Below are positions 8,607 through 16,646 of a stretch of 64,000 nt of DNA, piece by piece. Origin of the DNA: Gammaproteobacteria bacterium Milos-ODIII6. GTDB lineage: Bacteria; Pseudomonadota; Gammaproteobacteria; Chromatiales; Chromatiaceae. Numbering within the stretch: position 1 is the stretch's first letter; each line of letters opens with the position of its first letter. The stretch spans positions 2,668 to 66,667 of the forward strand of contig JAPTHR010000014.1 in assembly GCA_029228645.1 (NCBI GenBank), read 5' to 3'. Made by a program: the position numbers and the translations under genes. The notes under the pieces are model-generated. The model was not told where the DNA came from. It ran no database searches and was given only the letters and a program-made list of their open reading frames with translations.

Positions 8607-9006
8607 GCAAAGACACGCTAAAGATCAGCAAGGCCAAGGGCTGCCCCGTGCTCACCTGGGTGGGCAAGCGGCCGCTCACCCGGGTAGAGGCCTTTGCGGC
8701 GCAGCTGTTCGAGAGCTTCGAAGTCCCCACCCCAACCCTCCCCACCCGTGGGGAGGGAGAGCCGGTTCCTCCTCCAGCAGTGGGGAGGGAGAGCCGGTTC
8801 CTCCTCCAGCAGTGGGGAGGGAGAGCCGGTTCCTCCACCAGTGGGGCGGGAGAGCCGGTTCCTCCCCCACCCGTGGGGGAGGTTAGGAGGGGGAGTCAGA
8901 ATGCAAACTGGCGAGACTGGCCGGATGTCTACCCGCAGGCGCCGGCGTGGCAGTCAAGGTGATCGACAGGCTCGGCGAGGAAGCGGTGGTGGTGAAGCGG
9001 CTATGA
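8603..9006 (+). pseudogene. Broken type III-like DNA methyltransferase gene
   Basis: The first ~37 codons (MSKDTLKISKAKGCPVLTWVGKRPL) match, from my memory of the family, the N-terminus of Mod-like site-specific DNA methyltransferases, where RDWPDVYP and then the catalytic region follow. Here RDWPDVYP appears once at about 8913-8936. The frame then breaks, and in another frame an apparent C-terminus (VAVKVIDRLGEEAVVVKRL) ends at 9004-9006. The whole catalytic core (SAM-binding and DPPF-type motifs) is missing, so a large internal deletion joined the two ends. A tandem repeat is also inserted between the N-terminus and RDWPDVYP. The start overlaps the fic stop by 4 bases. Confidence 0.7.
8728..8902. 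repeat. GC-rich tandem repeat inside the broken methyltransferase gene
   Basis: Four units of 32, 32, 29 and 32 bases start at 8748, 8780, 8812 and 8841. Each begins GTGGGGAGGGAGAGCCGG or a close variant and ends in a C/T-rich tract. The flanks (CCCCACCCCAACCCTCCCC and GGGGGAGGTTAGGAGGGGGAG) are roughly complementary, so the block can fold on itself. The reading frame stays open through it. It resembles short dispersed GC-rich repeats common in proteobacterial genomes. The unit is too short and has no spacers, so it is not CRISPR. Confidence 0.75.
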
Positions 9007-9049
9007 ACGCAAGCTGTGACCCCGTCCCGACTTTCTGAGGGTATCCGGG

Positions 9050-9625
9050 GTGTTCTGGCGCAAAAAACTTTTCCATAGCCGCGCGGTTTCGCATCCGGCG
9101 ATGACGGCACTGTTGGCGCTGATGGTCAGCGCCGGGGTCTGGATTTTCGGACCGGGCAGGCTGTTCGGCGGCGGCACTGGCAACACAATAGCCGCTGTAC
9201 TGGTGTTTGGCGTGCTTTTTCTGCTGGTGTTTCTGCTGATCCACTACGCCTACGGCATTCGAGTCTGGGTCAGGCAGGAGACGGTGTTGACGCCGCTGGC
9301 GGTCGAAGAAAGCGTGTTGTCCTTCAGGGGGCTCACGAAATATTCGAGAGGAACGCTCCCGGTCCGATACATCACCAGTCTGACCCTGTATCGGTTCGAC
9401 GGCCTCTGGTGGCGGTTCTGGCAAAGGGATGCGGGCCTGCCGGCAAACACCAGGGTCTACCGGCAACCGGGTTATGTCGGCCCGGGCGTGGTGATCCGCT
9501 ATCAGCTGCCACCCCACATGGTGGATAATCCACAGGAGCGAACCTGGATACTGCCCGTACCGCAGGCGCGGGAACTGATGCGCCTGCTTGAAGAGACCCG
9601 GCCAGGGTCGAAAGACAGGCTGTAG
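9050..9625 (+). CDS. Membrane protein of unknown function
   Basis: 191 residues from a GTG at 9050; an ATG at 9101 is an alternative start and no clear ribosome binding site favours either. Two adjacent hydrophobic segments (about 18-35 and 45-66) are followed by a soluble domain of about 120 residues, rich in beta-type sequence, with many Arg/Trp/Tyr. A PH-like (bPH/YdbT-type) domain is possible but not shown by any motif. It stands alone, right after the degraded methyltransferase gene. Confidence 0.6.
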   Translation: MFWRKKLFHSRAVSHPAMTALLALMVSAGVWIFGPGRLFGGGTGNTIAAVLVFGVLFLLVFLLIHYAYGIRVWVRQETVLTPLAVEESVLSFRGLTKYSRGTLPVRYITSLTLYRFDGLWWRFWQRDAGLPANTRVYRQPGYVGPGVVIRYQLPPHMVDNPQERTWILPVPQARELMRLLEETRPGSKDRL

Positions 9626-9659
9626 CCAACGCGTTTGGACCAGCATTTCGGAAAGCGGA

Positions 9660-9740
9660 GTAGGGTACGGTAAGCAAAGCGCATGGCACCGTTGCGCACG
9701 ATCTCAGGCGGTGCAATGCGCCGCGTTTACTACACCCTAC
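9660..9740. repeat. Imperfect palindromic repeat (REP-like)
   Basis: 31-base arms (9660-9690, beginning GTAGGGTACGG, and 9710-9740, ending TACACCCTAC) are complementary at roughly two thirds of positions and separated by 19 bases. The pattern of GTAGGGT...GGTGCAATGCGC...ACCCTAC is typical of dispersed extragenic palindromes. The rest of the gap between the genes at 9625 and 9871 shows nothing else. Confidence 0.55.
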
Positions 9741-9870
9741 CGGATAGGAGCCTGCCTACATGAAACACGAAAAGGAGCCGTCCGGCCCCATCGAGGTCGG
9801 TCTGTTTCGAGGCGGAGCCAGTACTTGAACCGGATCGACGGATGATTACCTGTGGTCGGGGTGTGGATGG

Positions 9871-10056
9871 ATGAACGATTCGTCTGAAGACAGCGGCCTG
9901 CGGGACTGGGCAGCCCTCAGCGCCGACGAGCAGCTGGCCCTGCGCGAGGCCTACGGGCACTATCTCGACACCCTGCCGCCGACCTGTTCGCTGCAGACCA
10001 AGATCGACCGTTTCCGGCATTGGCTGGCGGAGCGGGGGGTCCATTTCGAGGGGTGA
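9871..10056 (+). CDS. Small protein of unknown function
   Basis: 61 residues, acidic N-terminal half, basic C-terminal half (KIDRFRHWLAERGVHF), probably all helical. No family recognised. The likely ATG at 9871 follows GGGGTGTGGATGG, which is a weak ribosome site. Coding support rests on the open frame and ordinary composition only. It precedes a terminator 90 bases downstream. Confidence 0.45.
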   Translation: MNDSSEDSGLRDWAALSADEQLALREAYGHYLDTLPPTCSLQTKIDRFRHWLAERGVHFEG

Positions 10057-10147
10057 TGGAACCTTTCTCCGATAGTGCAGTCTCTTAGGTTGCAGGCGAG
10101 AGCTTGTAATGAACGGATGTTCATTGATTGACTCCCCTTGGTGATTA

Positions 10148-10180
10148 GCCGGCGTCTCTTTACGGAGGCGCCGGTTTTTT
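10148..10180 (+). terminator. Rho-independent terminator upstream of amtB
   Basis: A GC-rich stem (GCCGGCGTCTCT with GGAGGCGCCGGT, including wobble pairs) around a short loop, followed by six T. It separates the small gene ending at 10056 from the amtB control region. Confidence 0.8.
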
Positions 10181-10191
10181 CTTGCCTTATT

Positions 10192-10228
10192 TGCACCAAC
10201 TTGGCGCATATCGACCTATTATGGTGCA
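10192..10228. promoter_or_regulatory. Candidate NtrC binding sites
   Basis: TGCACCA-ACT-TGGCGCA at 10192-10208 differs by one base from the NtrC consensus TGCACCA-N3-TGGTGCA. A second, half-conserved site with an exact TGGTGCA (10222-10228) lies one to two helical turns downstream. They are about 75-100 bases upstream of the sigma-54 promoter, the usual place for activator sites. Confidence 0.65.
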
Positions 10229-10275
10229 CTCTGAGGCATCTTTCGGGTGGGCGGGTGGCTAACCCCTTGAATTGA

Positions 10276-10296
10276 CATGCCTCATAATGAGGCATG
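10276..10296. promoter_or_regulatory. Perfect 21-bp palindrome overlapping the amtB promoter
   Basis: CATGCCTCAT and ATGAGGCATG are perfect complementary arms around a single A. The right arm contains the GG of the sigma-54 -24 element. A TTGACA-like hexamer (10272-10277) also touches its left end. A repressor bound here would block sigma-54 holoenzyme; the regulator is unknown. Confidence 0.5.
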
Positions 10297-10305
10297 AATC
10301 GTGCA
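10290..10305 (+). promoter_or_regulatory. Sigma-54 promoter of amtB
   Basis: AGGCATGAATCGTGCA has the invariant GG (10291-10292) and GC (10303-10304) exactly 10 bases apart and fits the consensus TGGCAYG-N4-TTGCA well. With NtrC-like sites upstream and an ammonium transporter gene starting at 10349, control by nitrogen limitation through NtrC and sigma-54 is the natural reading. Confidence 0.7.
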
Positions 10306-10348
10306 TTTTGCCGGCAATTCCAAGACCCATAAGTCCCGAGGAGAATCG

Positions 10349-11650
10349 ATGTCTGACAAGATCAAAAGAAGTGCGCTCGCACTCGGTCTGCTTGCCCTGC
10401 CGGTGACGGCGCTGGCCGAAGACGCCCTGAGTGGGCCGGATACGGCCTGGATCATGGCCTCCACCGCGCTGGTGCTGTTGATGACCCTGCCCGGTCTGGC
10501 GTTTTTCTACGGCGGACTGGTGCGCAGCAAGAACGTCCTGTCGGTACTGATGCAGTGCTTCGCGATTGCCGGCCTGGCCTCCGTCCTGTGGCTGGTGGCG
10601 GGTTACAGCCTCGCCTTTGGTGAGGGCAATGCCTACATCGGTGACTTCAGCAGGGTCATGATGGCCGGCGTGGGGCGGGAGACCCTGTCCGGCACCATCC
10701 CCGAATCGCTTTTCATGATGTTCCAGATGACCTTCGCGATCATCACCCCGGCGCTGATCGTCGGTGGTTTTGCCGAGCGCATGAAGTTCTCCGCCATGCT
10801 GCTGTTCACTGCGTTGTGGATGTTCCTGGTGTACGTGCCGATTACCCACTGGGTCTGGGGTGGCGGCTGGCTTGGCCAGATGGGTCTTTATGACTTCGCC
10901 GGCGGCACTGTGGTGCACATCACCGCGGGTGTCGCGGCGCTGGTGGCGGCGGTTGTGATGGGGCCCCGGCGTGGCTTCCCCGGTACCGCTATGCCGCCGC
11001 ACAATATGACCATGACGGTCGCCGGTGCCGGCATGCTCTGGGTTGGCTGGTTCGGTTTCAACGGTGGCAGCGCGCTGGCCGCGGACGGGAGCGCCGCGAT
11101 GGCGATCCTGGTCACGCACATCTCGGCGGCCGCCGGCACCCTGGTGTGGCTGAGCATGGAATGGATCCGTTTCGGCAAGCCGAGCGTGCTGGGTGCGGTC
11201 ACCGGTATGGTGGCGGGCCTTGGCACCATCACCCCGGCCTCCGGATTCGTCGGTCCGGGTGGCGCCCTGGTGATCGGTATCCTGGCCGGATTCGTCTGCT
11301 TCAATGCCACCCTGTTCATCAAGCGGGTGCTCAAGATCGACGACTCCCTGGACGTCTTCCCTGTGCACGGCGTGGGCGGTTTCCTCGGCACCCTGATGGC
11401 GGGGGTCTTCTCGGCGACCTCGCTGGGCGTATTCAGCGGCTACGGATTTGCCGATGGGATCGAGAGCATGGGTGGCCAGCTTTACGTGCAGGCCGTCGGG
11501 GTTGTTGCGACGGTGGTGTTCACCGCGGTCCTTACCTGGGTGATTCTCAAGGTGGTGGACGCGATCACCGGCCTGCGTGTCGGCGACGAGGACGAGGTCG
11601 AAGGTCTCGATATCGTGCTGCATGAGGAGCGCGGCTACGATATTCACTGA
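10349..11650 (+). CDS. amtB: Ammonium transporter
   Basis: 433 residues. The signal peptide (ending VTALA) is followed by eleven membrane segments of the Amt/Mep/Rh family. Signatures include DTAWIMASTALVLLMTLPGLAFFYGGLVRSKN-type helix 1 and the pore histidines in VHITAG and FPVHGVGG. It imports ammonium across the inner membrane. The ATG at 10349 is chosen for GAGGAG at 10338-10343 and for the signal peptide. No glnK precedes it, unlike the usual glnK-amtB pair, so its PII partner must be encoded elsewhere. A sigma-54 promoter with NtrC-like sites lies upstream. Confidence 0.95.
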   Translation: MSDKIKRSALALGLLALPVTALAEDALSGPDTAWIMASTALVLLMTLPGLAFFYGGLVRSKNVLSVLMQCFAIAGLASVLWLVAGYSLAFGEGNAYIGDFSRVMMAGVGRETLSGTIPESLFMMFQMTFAIITPALIVGGFAERMKFSAMLLFTALWMFLVYVPITHWVWGGGWLGQMGLYDFAGGTVVHITAGVAALVAAVVMGPRRGFPGTAMPPHNMTMTVAGAGMLWVGWFGFNGGSALAADGSAAMAILVTHISAAAGTLVWLSMEWIRFGKPSVLGAVTGMVAGLGTITPASGFVGPGGALVIGILAGFVCFNATLFIKRVLKIDDSLDVFPVHGVGGFLGTLMAGVFSATSLGVFSGYGFADGIESMGGQLYVQAVGVVATVVFTAVLTWVILKVVDAITGLRVGDEDEVEGLDIVLHEERGYDIH

Positions 11651-11705
11651 TGGCAGGTGGCGGGCGAGCAGGGACGCGTGCCCGGCCTCTTGCTCGGCCT
11701 TGCTG

Positions 11706-13700
11706 TTATTCCTCGCCGCTCCTGGCGGCCCGGACAGTAAAGGATGGTCGTTCGGACTCCGGGGTGAGCAGGAGCGTCGCATCCGCCTGGTGGAGTAGCT
11801 CGACGATGCTGTCGCCGTCCTGCGGGTAGCGGGACAACCCCATCTCGGCCTTCACGCTGGCACCCTCGTCGGGTGGATCGCTGGGCATGCCGATGCGTGC
11901 CGCGATCTCCTGCCCCGGCTCGCCAGCCACCTTTTCCGCATCGTAATCGAACATCACGACCGCAAACTCGTTGTGGCCCAGACGCGCGACGGTGTCGCTC
12001 GCACGCATGCGGCTCGCGAGGCGATGCGCAATGGCCTGGCGTAGCCGGTCGTGGGTGTTTTCGCCCTCGGGTTCCTGCCCCGGGACGAACCCGGAGAGTT
12101 GCAACAGCACGACCAGCAGCGGTTTCTCGTTTCGCTCTGCCAGCAGGAGCGCCTGCTTCGCGCGATCGTGGAAGAGTGGTGCGGCGGGCAGTCCGGTCAG
12201 GTGATCGTAGCCACTCAAGGGGGAAGGGGTGGTCTCGAGCCGTTCACGCGCATGTGATGCCAGCAGCAGTTCCTGAGAGCAGCTGTCCAGTCGTTTTTCC
12301 AGGTCTGCCTGCGAACGTTGCAGCGCAAGCCGCGTTCTCGCCTCGGTTTGGGCCTTGCTCTGCAACTTGCCGCCGAGGTCGACCAGTGCCTGTGCGGCCT
12401 GCTGCTGTTCGTCGAATTGGACGTTCGGCGGCACATGCAGGTACTTGCCGTCAGCGGTCTGCTGCGCGGTATGTTTGAGGTAGTGCAGGGGCAGGGCCAG
12501 TCGATCAGCGCCCCGGCGGCTTTTCAGCATCAGCAGGAAAGCAGTCAGGGAGAGAATGAGGACCGTTACCAGGGCGCCACTCAGGAGGGTGTTCATCACG
12601 GTGTCGACAGCGCGTTGCGCGGATCCCACGGCGGTGGCTTCGGTTTGAATGGCGAGCAGCTTCCAGTCTGTTTGCGGAATGGTCGACCAGGCCAGCAGCC
12701 GGTTTCCACCCGGCCCGAGAGGCAGAATGCCGTTTTCCTGTTGGGTGATCGCCGTCCGCGCGCTCTCAGGCAAGCGGACGTCGAGCGCGCCTTCGCGGTC
12801 AGGGCCTGTCTGCAGTTCAATGGCTGAACCATTTGCTGCGGCGTCCGCTGCGCCGATATCCGCCGAGGGTGCGATCAGCGAGCCGTCGCTCGAGAGCAGC
12901 ATCAGGGCGGCGTGCTTGCGATCCGGCAGTGGGTCGATGCCGGCGACCAGTGCGTCCAACCGGACATCCAGACCGACCACTCCCTCAAGCAGGTCGTTGC
13001 GGTAGACCGGCGCGATACAGGCGCTTAGCCAGTGGCTACTGCCGGGATCACGCCGCGGGGCGGCCCACACCGGAACACGCTCCGGATTGTGGCTCGCGTC
13101 CGCGAGGTAGTAGTTCGGCGATTGGGCAAGGTCTGTGCCTGGTGTGAAGCGTTCCAGCGGGTCGCTGTAGGGATAGCTGAGCTGGAGGGAGTCGTGGGTG
13201 CTGAAAAAGACTTCGACCGCCTGCGGGTGTCGCTGCAGGAGGTCGCGCATGGCGGGGTCAACGCTCAGCAGGCGCTGCAGTTTCTCGAGGGCACGCGCGT
13301 CTACCGGTTTGATACCGCTGTAGAAAAAAGCGAATCCCCCGTTCTCCTGGGACGAGTACAGGTCGCCTTGCGGGGTGCGCGCATACGCCTTGTATTGCTG
13401 CAGCGGCAGGCTCGCGGGCCGCCGTAACACCAACCCGACGTGGCGGGCGAAGGACGCCACATCCCGGGACAGCTGTTCCAGTTGCCCGCTGATGATGGTG
13501 GTGCGCAGCTGGATCGTTTCCCGAAGCTGTTTGTGCGCCTGTTGCCGGAGCGCGTCACGCTGCTGCTCGAGCAGTCTTTCGTATGCAAGCGCCCCAGCGA
13601 TCGCCAGGGTGGCAATAACCAGCAATGCGGGAAGCAGGCCGCTGAGCAACAGCAGCCGGCGTAACCAGTGGGCGATCGAAGGTTTATTGGAGTTGTTCAT
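11706..13700 (-). CDS. Cache-domain membrane sensor with degenerate GGDEF domain
   Basis: 664 residues. The order is TM1 (about 15-37), a large periplasmic double-Cache-like sensor (about 45-350), TM2 (about 370-393), a coiled-coil linker (to about 490) and a GGDEF domain (about 497-650). The active-site GGDEF is replaced by GHNEF (about 575-579) and the substrate-binding DxLTGLPNR is altered to DHLTGLPAAP, so diguanylate cyclase activity is doubtful. The inhibitory-site motif RxxD (RASD, about 566-569) keeps its normal five-residue spacing, so it may instead bind c-di-GMP. The ATG at 13700 (MNNSNKPS) is preferred to an upstream one at 13745. It is convergent with amtB and divergent from aceE. 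Confidence 0.8.
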   Translation of the reverse strand: MNNSNKPSIAHWLRRLLLLSGLLPALLVIATLAIAGALAYERLLEQQRDALRQQAHKQLRETIQLRTTIISGQLEQLSRDVASFARHVGLVLRRPASLPLQQYKAYARTPQGDLYSSQENGGFAFFYSGIKPVDARALEKLQRLLSVDPAMRDLLQRHPQAVEVFFSTHDSLQLSYPYSDPLERFTPGTDLAQSPNYYLADASHNPERVPVWAAPRRDPGSSHWLSACIAPVYRNDLLEGVVGLDVRLDALVAGIDPLPDRKHAALMLLSSDGSLIAPSADIGAADAAANGSAIELQTGPDREGALDVRLPESARTAITQQENGILPLGPGGNRLLAWSTIPQTDWKLLAIQTEATAVGSAQRAVDTVMNTLLSGALVTVLILSLTAFLLMLKSRRGADRLALPLHYLKHTAQQTADGKYLHVPPNVQFDEQQQAAQALVDLGGKLQSKAQTEARTRLALQRSQADLEKRLDSCSQELLLASHARERLETTPSPLSGYDHLTGLPAAPLFHDRAKQALLLAERNEKPLLVVLLQLSGFVPGQEPEGENTHDRLRQAIAHRLASRMRASDTVARLGHNEFAVVMFDYDAEKVAGEPGQEIAARIGMPSDPPDEGASVKAEMGLSRYPQDGDSIVELLHQADATLLLTPESERPSFTVRAARSGEE

Positions 13701-13814
13701 TGCTCGCCATCGCAGCGTGGTCAAGGTTGTCGCGACGCCACCCAAACACGCAGCCTGCGGATCGCCCCCACATCCCTATTATGGCGTGCCCGGCGATTCC
13801 TGAGAAGGCGATGT

Positions 13815-13833
13815 ATTGGTACAATAGTCCAAT
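13815..13833. promoter_or_regulatory. Inverted repeat and possible promoter upstream of aceE
   Basis: ATTGG (13815-13819) and CCAAT (13829-13833) flank TACAATAGT. TACAAT (13820-13825) could be a -10 element for aceE and the repeat a bound operator. It resembles half-sites of the pyruvate regulator PdhR (ATTGGT...ACCAAT), but the spacing is larger than in the PdhR consensus. Low confidence. Confidence 0.25.
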
Positions 13834-13973
13834 TAAATTAAATACGTAACATATTGTTTTGAAATGGAACGCAGAAATTGTTCGCTTTTCCTTGGTATCT
13901 TTGCTTGAATTGCGCTCAAGCGACGCCCGAAGGGGTGTCTGATGTGAGATTCCAGCGACAACGGTGGCAGGCA

Positions 13974-16631
13974 ATGGCAGTGAAACCCGATATCGATCCC
14001 CAGGAAACACAGGAATGGCTGGACGCCCTCGACTCGGTACTCGAGATGGAGGGCGCAGACCGGGCGCATTACCTGCTCGAACGTCTGATCGACAAGGCGC
14101 GACGCTCCGGGGCGGACATCCCGCTCAGCGCCAACACCGCCTATGTGAACACCATTCCCCTGACCAAGCAGCCGCCCTACCCGGGCGACCAGGCGATGGA
14201 ATCCCGAATCCGTTCCTTCATCCGCTGGAATGCCATGGCGATGGTGGTGCAGGCGAACCGCAAGGCCACAGAACTCGGCGGTCACATCGCCAGCTTTGCC
14301 TCCGCTGCGACCCTGTTCGACGTCGGCTTCAATCATTTTTTCCGTGCGAGCAACGACACTCAGGAGGGTGACCTGGTGTTCTTCCAGGGGCACTCCGCCC
14401 CAGGGATTTACGCGCGCGCCTTCCTCGAAGGGCGCCTCAGCGAGGAGGAGATGAACCGCTTCCGCCAGGAGGTCGATGGCGGTGGGCTTTCCTCTTATCC
14501 GCACCCCTGGCTGATGCCGAACTTCTGGCAGTTCCCCACCGTGTCCATGGGGCTGGGGCCGCTGATGTCGATCTACCAGGCGCGCTTCATGAAGTACCTT
14601 GCGGATCGGGATCTTTCCGCGGCCGCCGATCGCAAGGTCTGGGCCTTCATGGGTGACGGCGAGATGGACGAGCCGGAGTCGCTGGGCGCCATCTCGCTCG
14701 CCGGGCGCGAGCGCCTCGACAACCTGGTGCACGTGGTCAACTGCAATCTGCAGCGCCTGGACGGCCCGGTGCGCGGCAATGGCAAGATCATCCAGGAACT
14801 CGAGGCGGTCTACCGCGGCGCGGGCTGGAAGGTGATCAAGGTGATCTGGGGTGGGTACTGGGATCCGCTCCTGGCGCGCGACAAGGACAACCTCCTGCTC
14901 AGCCGCATGGAGGAGTGTGTCGACGGCGACTATCAGGCCTACAAATCCAAGGACGGCGCCTTTGTGCGCGAACACTTCTTTGGCAAATACCCCGAACTGA
15001 AGGCGATGGTGGCCAACATGTCGGACGAGGACATCTGGCGCCTCAACCGCGGTGGCCACGATCCGATCAAGATCTTTGCGGCCTACGCCGAGGCCACCGC
15101 GCACAAGGGTCAGCCGACCGTGATCCTGGCCAAGACTGTCAAGGGCTACGGTATGGGCGAGGCCGGCGAAGGGCAGAACATCACCCACTCGCAGAAGAAG
15201 ATGGGCGAAGAAGCACTCAAGGCCTTTCGTGACCGCTTCAATATCCCGATCCCCGACGACCAGATCGCCTCGGCGCCGTATTTCAAGCCACCCGCGGACA
15301 GCGCGGAGATGAGCTACCTGCACGAGCGTCGCAATGCCCTCGGCGGTTATATGCCCTCCCGCCGTGCAGAGGCCAAGCTGCTCGAAATACCGGAACTCTC
15401 CACCTTCAAGGCCCTGCTCGAGGGCAGCGGCGACCGCGAGATGTCCACCACGATGGCCTTCGTGCGTTTCCTCACCACCCTGATCCGCGACAAGAACATG
15501 GGCAAGTTCGTGGTGCCGATCGTGCCGGACGAGGCGCGCACCTTCGGTATGGAGGGTATGTTCCGGCAACTGGGTATCTATTCGTCCGTGGGTCAGCTGT
15601 ATACCCCGCAGGACTCCGATCAGGTCATGTATTACCGCGAGGACAAGAAGGGCCAGATACTGCAGGAAGGAATCAACGAGGCGGGCGCGATGTCCTCCTG
15701 GATCGCAGCTGCCACGTCGTACAGCAACCACGGCGTGAGCATGATCCCCTTCTACATCTACTACTCCATGTTCGGCTTCCAGCGCGTGGGTGACCTTGCG
15801 TGGGCCGCCGGAGACATGCAGGCGCGCGGTTTCCTGCTCGGCGGCACCGCTGGGCGTACTACGCTGGCCGGCGAGGGTCTGCAACACCAGGACGGGCATA
15901 GCCACCTGGTTGCCGGCACCATCCCGAACTGCCGCAGCTATGACCCGACCTTTGCCTACGAGCTGAGCGTGATCCTGCACCACGGTATGAAGGAGATGTA
16001 CGAGCGGCAGCAGAACGTCTTCTACTACGTCACCGTGATGAACGAGAACTACCCGCAGCCCGCCATGCAGGAAGGCTCGGAAGAAGGGATCATCCGCGGC
16101 ATGTACCTCTACCGGCAGGGGTCGCGCAAGAAGAAGCGGGTGCAGCTGCTGGGTTCTGGCACCATCCTGCGCGAGGTGATCGCGGCAGCCAATCTGCTCG
16201 AAGAGGAGTGGAACGTGGCAGCCGACGTGTGGAGCGTTACCAGCTTCAACGAGCTGCGCCGCGACGGCCAGGACACGGAGCGCTGGAACATGCTGCATCC
16301 CACGCGCAAGGCGCGCCAGAGTTACGTGGCGCAGCAGTTGGAAAAGGCCGTCGGTCCGGCGGTGGCTGCGACCGATTACATGCGTGCCTATCCCGACCAG
16401 ATCCGCCCCTATCTCGGCGATCGTCATTACCTCACGCTGGGCACGGACGGCTTCGGCCGTTCCGACCTGCGCTCCCAGCTGCGTAAACATTTCGAGGTCA
16501 ATCGCCACTACGTGGTCGTGGCGGCGCTCAAGGCGCTGGTCGACACCGGGGAGATCGAATCCAAGGTCGTGGCCCAAGCGATCAAGGCCTACAAGATCGA
16601 CCCGGAAAAGCCCAATCCGGTGACGGTCTGA
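13974..16631 (+). CDS. aceE: Pyruvate dehydrogenase E1 component (homodimeric)
   Basis: 885 residues, the length of the gammaproteobacterial single-chain E1. It decarboxylates pyruvate with thiamine diphosphate and acetylates the lipoyl arms of AceF. The ThDP motif runs from GDGEMDEPES to VVNCNLQRLDGP. Transketolase-like middle and C-terminal domains follow, with GGTAGRTTLAGEGLQHQDGHSHL and ATDYMRAYPDQIRPY typical of AceE. The ATG at 13974 (MAVKPDIDPQETQEW) gives the normal N-terminus; 32 upstream codons in the open frame do not match. First gene of aceE-aceF-lpdA, 15 bases before aceF. Confidence 0.97.
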   Translation: MAVKPDIDPQETQEWLDALDSVLEMEGADRAHYLLERLIDKARRSGADIPLSANTAYVNTIPLTKQPPYPGDQAMESRIRSFIRWNAMAMVVQANRKATELGGHIASFASAATLFDVGFNHFFRASNDTQEGDLVFFQGHSAPGIYARAFLEGRLSEEEMNRFRQEVDGGGLSSYPHPWLMPNFWQFPTVSMGLGPLMSIYQARFMKYLADRDLSAAADRKVWAFMGDGEMDEPESLGAISLAGRERLDNLVHVVNCNLQRLDGPVRGNGKIIQELEAVYRGAGWKVIKVIWGGYWDPLLARDKDNLLLSRMEECVDGDYQAYKSKDGAFVREHFFGKYPELKAMVANMSDEDIWRLNRGGHDPIKIFAAYAEATAHKGQPTVILAKTVKGYGMGEAGEGQNITHSQKKMGEEALKAFRDRFNIPIPDDQIASAPYFKPPADSAEMSYLHERRNALGGYMPSRRAEAKLLEIPELSTFKALLEGSGDREMSTTMAFVRFLTTLIRDKNMGKFVVPIVPDEARTFGMEGMFRQLGIYSSVGQLYTPQDSDQVMYYREDKKGQILQEGINEAGAMSSWIAAATSYSNHGVSMIPFYIYYSMFGFQRVGDLAWAAGDMQARGFLLGGTAGRTTLAGEGLQHQDGHSHLVAGTIPNCRSYDPTFAYELSVILHHGMKEMYERQQNVFYYVTVMNENYPQPAMQEGSEEGIIRGMYLYRQGSRKKKRVQLLGSGTILREVIAAANLLEEEWNVAADVWSVTSFNELRRDGQDTERWNMLHPTRKARQSYVAQQLEKAVGPAVAATDYMRAYPDQIRPYLGDRHYLTLGTDGFGRSDLRSQLRKHFEVNRHYVVVAALKALVDTGEIESKVVAQAIKAYKIDPEKPNPVTV

Positions 16632-16646
16632 GCGGGGGATGACAGG

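Noticed and set aside
8748-8872. CRISPR-like regular repeats
   Set aside because: Units are directly joined with no spacers, so this is a tandem repeat.
13815-13833. A true PdhR operator upstream of aceE
   Set aside because: The half-sites fit but the spacing is 9 bases rather than about 3-5, so I keep it only as an unnamed inverted repeat.
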